Shown piece by piece: positions 11,212-19,276 of a stretch of 64,000 bases of DNA (position 1 is the first letter of the stretch; each line of letters opens with the position of its first letter). The DNA is from Oopsacas minuta (lineage: Eukaryota > Porifera > Hexactinellida > Lyssacinosida > Leucopsacidae), in assembly GCA_024704765.1 (NCBI GenBank), contig JAKMXF010000310.1, forward strand, positions 124,001 through 188,000, read 5' to 3'. The translations under genes were made by a program, and so were the position numbers. Below the pieces are notes generated by a model. It did not search any database and was not told the origin of the DNA. It saw only the letters and a list, made by a program, of their open reading frames with translations.

Positions 11212-12136
11212 TGTAATTCGTACGGTTATTAAATCTATAGTAAAGTTTTTGTATACGAGAACACTACTATAATGCTTTATTATTGCTTTTAGAATAATGT
11301 TTTACATTTTCGATTCATTGTTATCTTTATAATATAAATACATTATTGGCTGAATTTCTCATTCCAAGATATAATATAATATACAGTGGAAAGCGCTAAC
11401 AACGAATAGAATGTGACCGTCCTAGTTAGTTGGTTATAAGTGTGTTTTACTGTAATAACAATTGGGACCTCTCATATAGGGTCTACCACATTAACATACT
11501 ATATATTGTTTCTTGACCCAACTATTATTCGGCATAACTAATGGTCTAATTAATTTGAGAGTGGAGTTACATAGTTAATGATGGGCCAGTCAACTAGCAC
11601 CAACTCGTCCCACAGTTGTTATACGTATTTCCTTTCTCAAAACTCTCCTCAACCACTCTATTGTCGTGCATATTGCTTAGCACCCTTAGTACAGCATTCC
11701 CAACCCGAGGTCACTGAAAGTATATTTCATTTATTCATTATCATGCAATGATCACAAAATATAGCAATACTAAGTACAAAATGTAGATTTCAATCTGCCT
11801 TTATTAATTGCTACTTCCTTTTGGTGCATCTGGAGATACGAGTTTTGAATTTCAAGTTCTCAGATAAGAAATGAAATTGAAACTCGATTTTGTGAATTGA
11901 CTGGTTATTTGAAAAGGAGAAAAGAGGCATTTTTTGAGAGAATCGGAGGAAATAAATATAATCAACAATTTAATCTATTTCTGAACTCAAAAACGCATCA
12001 AAATTCCCAAAATCTTTTATTCCATTCTTGAATGAATTCATTAATGAGTATAACAGTAATTAATGGGTTTGGTAGAATTGAACTTATGAATTCAAGTAAC
12101 TTGTCTACCACAGTTATATACTTATTTGCAGATAAA
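11212..12136. other. Intergenic, no gene recognised
   Basis: AT-rich, without recognised coding blocks or transposon ends. Confidence 0.45.
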
Positions 12137-12290
12137 GTTATACCTGTAGTGGGTGTAGATACTCCAGGTAGTGGTGTGGGACAATTCAATTTCCAATTTG
12201 GTGTAGACCAGTAGTAGTGGATAAAACAACAGATAACATGTGTGTAGCAGATTATAATAACAACAGGGTAATTAAATGCATTAGAGGAAT
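12137..12290 (+). pseudogene. Fragment of an NHL-repeat gene
   Basis: Translation gives PVVGVDTPGSGVGQFNFQFG and, after a small frame change near 12207, VVDKTTDNMCVADYNNNRV. This is the signature of NHL beta-propeller blades (G-x-G-x-F-x-x-P-x-G-[VI] followed by [VI]-A-D-x-x-N-x-R-[VI]). No start, no further blades and stop codons in between mark a relic. It resembles the broken NHL gene at 30866-32085. Confidence 0.65.
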
Positions 12291-12331
12291 TTCAAGTTTT
12301 TCTCAAATTTAATTTACGAATTTATTTTTAC

Positions 12332-12804
12332 ACTAATGTAGACTAATGCAGACTAATGTAGACTAATGTAGACTAATGCAGACTAATGCAGACTAATGTA
12401 GACTAATGTAGACTAATGTAATGTAGACTAATGTAATGTAGACTAATGTAATGTAGACTAATGTAGACTAATGTAGACTAATGCAGACTAATGCAGACTA
12501 ATGCAGACTAATGTAGACTAATGTAGACTAATGTAGACTAGACTAATGTAGACTAATGCAGACTAATGTAGACTAATGTAGACTAATGTAGACTAATGCA
12601 GACTAATGCAGACTAATGCAGACTAATGTAGACTAATGTAGACTAATGTAGACTAGACTAATGTAGACTAATGTAGACTAATGCAGACTAATGCAGACTA
12701 ATGTAGACTAATGTAGACTAATGTAATGTAGACTAATGTAGACTAATGCAGACTAATGTAGACTAATGCAGACTAGACTAATGTAGACTAATGCAGACTA
12801 ATGT
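12332..12804. repeat. 10-bp tandem repeat array (GACTAATGYA)n
   Basis: About 45 copies of a 10-bp unit GACTAATGTA or GACTAATGCA, with sporadic 5- and 8-bp unit variants (GACTAGACTA, GTAATGTAGA). The variant GACTAGACTA recurs near 12536, 12651 and 12771, so spacing is about 115-120 bp. That suggests a higher-order repeat made by duplicating blocks of about 11-12 units. Confidence 0.95.
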
Positions 12805-13716
12805 TAAAATTGAATTTGGAAATACAATGGAACCTCCTTGTAATAGATACATTGAGAGTAGTGCTGGGTTCACCTCAAGTTTATGAATTTCTTTTCAGTA
12901 TTATTGTATTTTTGCGTTGTCCAATACTGCACTGGATGCAAAATATGTACAGCTGACTGTTTTCATCCGGTATCTCGAATCCTCACGACTCATGGTAATT
13001 AAAATCTGTTCAAAATAACAGACTTTAGAGTAACTACTAAGCAGATTTTAGGAGGGAAATTGTTCGAATTATCATGCATTCGTGATAACATGTGTTAACG
13101 ATATAAATCTTGCCATTGGTTCTCAATAACTGTATGTTTGGGGTTCCGACCTGAAGTTAAGGTTGTCCGAGAATTGGAGATTACTTTTCTAATAGACATA
13201 TGAAACATTCCATCATTGCGAACGGTAGTCATAGTTTAGACTTTAGTAGTCCGTATTCGGAGGCTCTACGATAAGAAGATATATGTTCTCCTCATCTTTA
13301 AATACATGTACTACTAGAATTCTCTCAGACCAATATTAGTGTAATTCTTCCAAATTCCTACTAAGAACATCTTTATATATATATATATATCGAATTTCGT
13401 ATGCTGGTACGTATGCACCGGCACCCAGCTGAATTCTGTCCGGTCGATCCCATAGATGCCAGATTCCAACCTGGCGTCTCACCAATCCTTGATGAGGTGG
13501 GCATCTCGGTATCAAAATATACAGTAAGGAGCCAAAACCCGTAAGATTTACAGTTTTTTCGCGAGGATCACTGATAACCTGTCAGAGTATCTCTGCGATC
13601 CGTGTAAATAGCTATCATATCACCCATTTGTACTTGCATAACCCAACCTCACGAAATCCATAAACCATATCCGAGTCTCACTATAGTAGTGGTAATGTTA
13701 TTTATTATTTAGTCGT
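12805..13716. other. Intergenic between the minisatellite and the eEF1B-fusion gene
   Basis: No coding block is recognised. It contains a short (TA)n microsatellite at about 13373-13390 and a moderately GC-rich patch at about 13410-13500. Confidence 0.45.
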
Positions 13717-14466
13717 ATGGCTACTCGTATTAGCTCTGAATCTTTATCAATTTTCCAACAAGCAAGGAATGCTATTGACAAGGATATTAAAGATATAATT
13801 CAGTCTTTGAATAACAAGAAACTTGAATTGTTTGCAGAGATAAATACCTTAGAGAAAGAGTTTGCTGAACAAAAACAACAAAAACAAAAGAAGATAAACA
13901 AACTGCACGCACTGATAGCACAAACAGAGGAATTAGGAGAGAATAGCTTACTACATCTACAACAGAAAATAATCCATGACATACAACAAGAAATTGAAAA
14001 GCTAAATTTAGATTACAATAAAGGTCCAAGTTATAACCTCTGCGTAACTTGGGAAATCCCAAAAGAAAATATCATTCTTAATATTCGTAACAATTCAATG
14101 GAAATAACCGTACAGCAATATACTAATATAGTAGAACAAGAAATTAATGGAAGCATAGCCCATGACGGAAGTAAAAGAGCTAGATATATCCTTGTATTAG
14201 ATGTAAAGCCTTATGATAGTGAGACACATTTTACAGATCTCGACAGGATTGTGAGGGCTGTAGAGATGGAGGGATTAACATGGGGAAAATCTAAACAAAT
14301 CCCAATAGCTTACGGTATTAGTAAGTTACGAATATCAGCTGTTATTTACGAGGAGCTAGTATCAGCTGATCTTATTTGTGATATGATTGAGAGGGATGAA
14401 GATCACATACAGAGCACTGAAATACTATCATTACAAGAATGTAATGATAGTTTCCCTGACATGTAG
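13717..14466 (+). CDS. Coiled coil (TRIM/NHL type) fused to an eEF1B nucleotide-exchange domain
   Basis: Intronless, 249 aa. Residues about 8-100 are a charged coiled coil (FQQARNAIDKDIKDIIQSL, EINTLEKEFAEQKQQKQKK) like the segment before the beta-propeller in the NHL family seen at 30.9-32.1 kb. Residues about 104-122 (PSYNLCVTWEIPKENIILN) resemble that family's post-coil linker. Residues 157-242 match the C-terminal exchange domain of eEF1B alpha/delta: ILVLDVKPYDSET, VEMEGLTWGKSKQIPIAYG, ISKLRISAVI, DEDHIQSTEI. In eEF1B that domain exchanges GDP on eEF1A. Usual eEF1B proteins carry a GST-like or leucine-zipper N-terminus instead. In yeast the protein ends with a catalytic lysine (K205 in MQKL). 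Here the equivalent place reads LQEC, followed by a seven-residue extension NDSFPDM, so exchange activity may be altered. It could be an active chimeric gene or a retrogene capture; the open frame is intact. Confidence 0.85.
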   Translation: MATRISSESLSIFQQARNAIDKDIKDIIQSLNNKKLELFAEINTLEKEFAEQKQQKQKKINKLHALIAQTEELGENSLLHLQQKIIHDIQQEIEKLNLDYNKGPSYNLCVTWEIPKENIILNIRNNSMEITVQQYTNIVEQEINGSIAHDGSKRARYILVLDVKPYDSETHFTDLDRIVRAVEMEGLTWGKSKQIPIAYGISKLRISAVIYEELVSADLICDMIERDEDHIQSTEILSLQECNDSFPDM

Positions 14467-14537
14467 GGTGTATACTTTCCCACAGATTATTTATATGTAT
14501 GTATGTATGATGATTCAGTATTTCAATGCTATTAAGG

Positions 14538-14640
14538 CTGCGGTTCCCAACCCAGGGTCCACAGACAACAGCAGGGGATCCACAGAATGTGTTTATATTA
14601 GTTAAGGAGATCTACGGGTGAAAATGGTTGGGAACCGCTG
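14538..14640. mobile_element. Tiny hAT-type MITE, 103 bp
   Basis: The ends CTGCGGTTCCCAACCC and GGTTGGGAACCGCTG form inverted repeats of the CAGNGGTTCNCAACC type, typical of Charlie-like hAT elements. The flanking 8-mers (TATTAAGG and TACTAGGA) match only in part, so the target duplication is decayed or the boundary is a base or two off. Confidence 0.75.
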
Positions 14641-14960
14641 TACTAGGATATCAAACACAATCCTTTTAGGTCACATGTCTATTTCATCAGACATATCAAA
14701 GGATTCATTGGTATGGATGTGGATATATGGTTATACGTGGATAAACCTCTGATAGCTGCATAATCGAGACTTCAAGGCCATATACTTGTGCCGTGTTTCG
14801 GAGGTTATGAACCATTATTAGAGTAGGAAATTAATCGGTGGAGTAGGAGGGTGCCGTATAATGTTTGCATTTCAGGGTTGCCTATGCTCCAAATCTAACT
14901 GAATACTAACAAGGGTCTAATTTCCATTAGAGTGTTTAGTTGATGATTTGATATTTGCTT
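14641..14960. other. Upstream region of ZMAT2
   Basis: About 320 bp between the small hAT element and the ZMAT2 start. Nothing specific is recognised; it probably holds the promoter and 5' UTR. Confidence 0.4.
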
Positions 14961-15599
14961 ATGGCATCATTTAAGAAACCTGGCCCGAAGGGCTCCAGAC
15001 CTCCCAGTGATTCATTTCGTAGGAAATGGGACTCTGACGAGTATCTACAGAAAGCTAGAGACAGATTGGCTCAGGAAGCGATGGAAGAGCAAGCACGGAA
15101 TGAAGTAAAGGTCAAGAGAGAATTACTAAAACACAGAGATTACAAAGTAGATCTGGAGTCTAGGTTGGGAAAGACGACAATAATCACAAAGAACACTCCC
15201 CAGTCACAAACAGGAGGATATTATTGTAATGTATGTGATTGTGTGGTTAAAGATTCCATAAACTTCTTAGACCATATTAATGGAAAGAAACACCAACGTA
15301 ATATGGGTATGTCTATGAAGATAGAGCAATCTAGTCTGGATCAAGTGAAGAAGAGATTCGAACAGAACAAACGCAAATTAGAGGAACGAGCACAAGAAGG
15401 ACAGTATAATCTAGAAGAACGTACTGCTGCTTTGAAGCGAGAAGAAGAGAGAGATAAGTTAAGGAAAAAGGAGTTTGAGAGAGACAAGAAGAGGAGAAGG
15501 TTAGAAGAGAGCGAGCAGTTGGTGGCTAATTCACAAGATGATGAGGTTGCAGCTATTATGGGATTTGGTGGGTTTGGTGGTAGCAAAAAGAACAGTTAA
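14961..15599 (+). CDS. ZMAT2: Zinc finger matrin-type protein 2 (Snu23 homologue)
   Basis: Intronless, 212 aa. ZMAT2/Snu23 is a component of the precatalytic spliceosomal B complex that acts near the 5' splice site. I chose the ATG at 14961 (MASFKKPGPKGSRPP) rather than a TTG two codons earlier. The family block FRRKWDSDEYLQKARDR is followed by a matrin-type U1-like C2H2 zinc finger (YYCNVCDCVVKDSINFLDHI then NGKKHQRNMG), SLDQVKKRFEQNK and a long charged helix rich in Glu, Arg and Lys. The C-terminus GFGGFGGSKKNS matches the glycine-rich end of the family. MYLIP converges from the other side; the two stop codons are 89 bp apart. Confidence 0.96.
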   Translation: MASFKKPGPKGSRPPSDSFRRKWDSDEYLQKARDRLAQEAMEEQARNEVKVKRELLKHRDYKVDLESRLGKTTIITKNTPQSQTGGYYCNVCDCVVKDSINFLDHINGKKHQRNMGMSMKIEQSSLDQVKKRFEQNKRKLEERAQEGQYNLEERTAALKREEERDKLRKKEFERDKKRRRLEESEQLVANSQDDEVAAIMGFGGFGGSKKNS

Positions 15600-15688
15600 T
15601 ACTATCTTTGTGTACAATTTAATTATTATTAAACATTATTAAATCTTCAATGATATGTATTCATGCAACATTGATATTAAGTTGTATA

Positions 15689-17020
15689 TTATACAGTGAA
15701 AATAGTTTGTTTATACGCAATACTTTTCCTGCAAATAGGACAGGTATTAACCAGCTTAGCACATGATATACAAGACACAGAGTGTCCACATGGACAGAAT
15801 ACTGTCTTGACTCTATTAGCATAACATATCTTGCAGTACTCTTGTTTAATTCTCTTCTCTCCTCCCTCTACACTGATTTTACTTATGTCTAGACCATTGA
15901 GTGTACTGTCTAGACTAGAGTCAGTTATTCCACTATTACTACGTTTAAGATCAGACATATCTAATTCCATGACGTCATCATTATCTTTACCATAACTTAA
16001 GGTAGAATCCTCCAGTTGTAATTGCGTCCCTTCATCCATCCTATGTAGTCTTGTCCAGTGATACGCATAGCTCTCCTCCTGTGTTCTAATCAGATTGAAT
16101 AAGAAATAGCTGCCTTTATTCAGGCCTATACGACTGGGTTTATAACGATGAAATAGAATTCCTTCTGGTACACTCCGTTGGCATACAAACACATGATGTT
16201 CTGTTAGGCACCTGAATATCTCACGAGTTAGTTTTCTGCTACAGAACCTAGTACACAGTGTCATATGATCTCCGTTTGTATCTTTCTTTTTCGATGTTAT
16301 TGTTAGTTTTTTCTCTGTGTATGATATTTCCATTATATCCTGTATTGACATCAAATTATGTATCACTGCAGTATTCCTATCAGATAACGTTATGCTACCA
16401 TTCCCTATTGTTAATATTATATCTCTATTATACTGTATATCAGCTGAGAATGTATACAGACCATAACCTCTAGCTTGAGAAACTATTTGTAAATACTGTC
16501 CCATTATTTCTTTATCACTCTTCCCTTCTAACTGTTTCAGCTGTTGATTGATATCCCAGCTGAGATTTTGGCTCCACACTTGCTCAGGGAAGAAACGAGT
16601 TATCACAGCACTTCTACCAGCTCTCACCTCGCCCGACAGCTTCTCTAGACGACACATCAATGCTCCTGCTTTAGCAATGTATTTCTCTTCTAATGTAATA
16701 TCTCCAATCCTAATCTTATCCTTCAATTCATGGTAATACATCCTCTTAGTTGTTGTCTGTTGTATTTTTGAAGGATCTACGAAACGCTTTACACATAGCA
16801 TTATTCGGGAATTTTTATTATGAATCTGGTCAAACAAAGGTCTTCTTAGAAACAACCAATAGCTGTTACCTTTCTTCAAACGTTTTAATCCAAAGAAGTC
16901 AGTTTCATAAACTCCTAATCTCTTACATACACTCTCAAGAAATTCTATTCCACTCACATCTCTTGTACATACTTCTTCTAACAAAACAGAATTAGGTAAG
17001 CGAACTTGAACAGTATTCAT
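15689..17020 (-). CDS. MYLIP: MYLIP/IDOL-like E3 ubiquitin ligase (FERM + RING)
   Basis: Intronless on the minus strand. From the ATG at 17018-17020 it encodes 443 aa starting MNTVQVRLPNSVLLEEV, aligned to the human start. An in-frame ATG at 17093-17095 would add 25 residues without similarity. MYLIP ubiquitinates lipoprotein receptors and myosin regulatory light chain. An N-terminal FERM domain covers about residues 1-285 (FLESVCKRLGVYETDFFGL, LRRPLFDQI, QQTTTKRMYYHELKDKI, IVSQARGYGLYTF), with the F3 end FRCLTEHHVFVCQ. The C-terminal RING finger is YCKICYANRVKTVFCPCGHS followed by SCISCAKLVNTCPICR. All eight zinc ligands are visible. It is divergent from the ankyrin gene starting at 17123. 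Confidence 0.93.
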   Translation of the reverse strand: MNTVQVRLPNSVLLEEVCTRDVSGIEFLESVCKRLGVYETDFFGLKRLKKGNSYWLFLRRPLFDQIHNKNSRIMLCVKRFVDPSKIQQTTTKRMYYHELKDKIRIGDITLEEKYIAKAGALMCRLEKLSGEVRAGRSAVITRFFPEQVWSQNLSWDINQQLKQLEGKSDKEIMGQYLQIVSQARGYGLYTFSADIQYNRDIILTIGNGSITLSDRNTAVIHNLMSIQDIMEISYTEKKLTITSKKKDTNGDHMTLCTRFCSRKLTREIFRCLTEHHVFVCQRSVPEGILFHRYKPSRIGLNKGSYFLFNLIRTQEESYAYHWTRLHRMDEGTQLQLEDSTLSYGKDNDDVMELDMSDLKRSNSGITDSSLDSTLNGLDISKISVEGGEKRIKQEYCKICYANRVKTVFCPCGHSVSCISCAKLVNTCPICRKSIAYKQTIFTV

Positions 17021-17122
17021 AATAATATGTGTTAGTTTGTTGTTATTTATATTTATACTTAATTTTATTAGTTCTGTCCAATCAAATTTATTCATTGAAT
17101 CTGTACAAAATTAGCTATAAAT
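17021..17122. promoter_or_regulatory. Probable bidirectional promoter of MYLIP and the ankyrin gene
   Basis: Only 102 bp separate the start codons of two head-to-head genes, or 27 bp if the upstream MYLIP ATG is used. The segment is very AT-rich and must contain both 5' UTRs and the promoter core. No specific binding site is recognised. Confidence 0.5.
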
Positions 17123-18790
17123 ATGTCGAGATACTACTGGCCAAAATCCAAGAAGGCAGGTATTTCATCTGGAGCTTCTAAGAGTGCTAATAAGAGGTCT
17201 AAAGCAACAACAAGCGAATTTATTCTTACTTTCAATACATTATTATATGAGAAAATGATCGCTAAATTTCCACAAGCAGATATACGTTTACATATAGCTG
17301 TAATCTGTAAGGTCCCTGATATTGTATATTCTCACCTCTTCAATAAAGCAAATCCTAACCTGCCTCTTGAAGGCGGTATCACTCCCTTACATTGTCTCTT
17401 CTTAAATAGAATGCCTACTTATGAGTATTATTATCCATACATTAGTCGGTTTTCGTTAGATAAAAATACTAGGACAATTATAAACTCTCTATCTTCATAT
17501 GGTTCTCGTCTATTACCAGATGTGAATGGTATAACTCCTCTATCCTTAGCCTCGTGGAAACATTCTAAAGCGTTAGGTGGATATTTGCTGCATTCAGTTA
17601 ACTGCACTGTTATTGATATTCTACACAATGGATACTTCAGTCTACCCAAGAATGAACACGTAGGTAACTTTGATCTTGATTCCATCAAATCTGACATCTA
17701 TATGCATGATGCTAGACTTAAGACAGCATTGCTTCAACACGTGAAGCATGGTATAACTCCTCATAAGATTCCTATTGACATCACAAGAGAGTTCCTTACC
17801 TGTGTGAGTGATACTAATTTAACAGATTATTATGAGGTTTATTCTTCTCAGCTCAGTTCTTATCTTGCACTAGCTAGCACACCTGCACAACAGCTGTTCC
17901 CAGGTGTAAAGTACTTGTTTCAGAAGTTTGTATTAACTCCTATATCAGATTCAGCTAATTTTATTAACTACTTTCCTCTATTTAATACACTGATGAGTTG
18001 GTTGAATTCACATGTCAGTTTATCAACACTGGATGTGATTACCTGTTGGGAATATATAGTACTATCATTTGTAAATGAAGAAGTTAGAGAGGGTTTGTTA
18101 TTAGTAGCTCCAGGGATTGTATCCTACCTTCGCAAATTCCTTATACCCCTGATTGATAAGACATTACAGTATCCTAATTACACATTGTCTCTAGCTGTTG
18201 GTAAGATTATCTTGTTCTTAAAACTTCTATCAGATTGTGAACAAGTTGAAATATTATTACGTCATGAGATGCAGGAAATGTTTGATCTGTTCAATAGGAA
18301 ACATCTCATCCTATCTTCTCTACATAGTTACGCAACTACTGATCCTTCCACTAAATACAAGATCATCGATAGAATAGAGTTGTTAGATTTTGCAATGTCA
18401 TTTGCGTTTAATTTGAATGAATATGTATATGGAGCAAATGGTACTATACTACACCAAGCAGCTGATATTGGAGATAAAGAACTAATCCGGTATTATTTAA
18501 AAGCTGGAGTGTCACCAATGATAAAGAATATGTCAGGAAACACATGTCTATCAATCCTAACAGTAAAGAACTTTACAATGTACCAAGAAATATGTCAGGA
18601 GTTTAATCTTGGAAAACCTTATAATTTAATGTTACTGTGTGCTTATGTGTATATTCGTCATAGAATTCCATTAAAACACCTTCATAAGCATAATCTGTTG
18701 AGAGATTTCGTTATCAAGCTCTGTTCTCCTCAAATATGTAAGCAAATGTGTCTTCACTGCTATAAAGATTATTACAAGTATAACTACTAG
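17123..18790 (+). CDS. Ankyrin-repeat protein with a SOCS-box-like C-terminus
   Basis: Intronless, 555 aa, no close relative recognised. Ankyrin repeats are visible near residues 50-125 (DIRLHIAVICKVPDIVYSHL, EGGITPLHCLF), 135-155 (DVNGITPLSLASWKHSKAL) and 440-490 (GTILHQAADIGDKELIRYYL, GVSPMIKNMSGNTCLSIL). The long middle is helical with no clear domain. Near the C-terminus, NLMLLCAYVYIRHRIPLKHL followed by LRDFVIKLC has the S/N-L-x-x-L-C-x-x-x-I-R spacing of a SOCS box. It may therefore act as a cullin-5 substrate adaptor like ASB proteins; this is an inference. The N-terminus is basic (SKKAGISSGASKSANKRSK), possibly a nuclear signal. A polyadenylation-type AATAAA lies at 18827-18832, 37 bp after the stop. 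Confidence 0.75.
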   Translation: MSRYYWPKSKKAGISSGASKSANKRSKATTSEFILTFNTLLYEKMIAKFPQADIRLHIAVICKVPDIVYSHLFNKANPNLPLEGGITPLHCLFLNRMPTYEYYYPYISRFSLDKNTRTIINSLSSYGSRLLPDVNGITPLSLASWKHSKALGGYLLHSVNCTVIDILHNGYFSLPKNEHVGNFDLDSIKSDIYMHDARLKTALLQHVKHGITPHKIPIDITREFLTCVSDTNLTDYYEVYSSQLSSYLALASTPAQQLFPGVKYLFQKFVLTPISDSANFINYFPLFNTLMSWLNSHVSLSTLDVITCWEYIVLSFVNEEVREGLLLVAPGIVSYLRKFLIPLIDKTLQYPNYTLSLAVGKIILFLKLLSDCEQVEILLRHEMQEMFDLFNRKHLILSSLHSYATTDPSTKYKIIDRIELLDFAMSFAFNLNEYVYGANGTILHQAADIGDKELIRYYLKAGVSPMIKNMSGNTCLSILTVKNFTMYQEICQEFNLGKPYNLMLLCAYVYIRHRIPLKHLHKHNLLRDFVIKLCSPQICKQMCLHCYKDYYKYNY

Positions 18791-19276
18791 TCCAACATAT
18801 ATATGTGTTCATATTTTATAATTTGGAATAAATATTATTATATTTTTATATTCTAAAATAAATACATTGAATAGTCTCGTAGACTGTGGTAGTCAGAAAA
18901 TCGGTCTTGTTCATGTATACTGTTAACTCCACTTTAGTTAGATGAAGTGGTCCGATAACTCAATGGTCCAATTAACATGATTCTCTCCTATCGTCATACG
19001 ACCATGTTCTAATATGAATGGTGGGATCTTGTCTAAGGATTTCGTCCACCGGACCCATCTAATAACTAAACACTTCCTTGATATAGGTCATAGTGCGAAT
19101 AACTCCACGTTATCCAAACCGTTACCAGGACGAAATTCCGTGTATGAGATTCATTATATAAAGATACAATCTCCAGACATAATCCGAACAGAGTTGCACA
19201 AATTAACAAATATACTTTTATTCGTGATTTAATTTATTACTTATATTCTGGAAATTTTTATACAGTTAATGTATTA
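18791..19276. other. Intergenic between the ankyrin gene and ACLY
   Basis: AT-rich; contains the ankyrin gene's AATAAA near 18830. No other feature is recognised. Confidence 0.45.
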
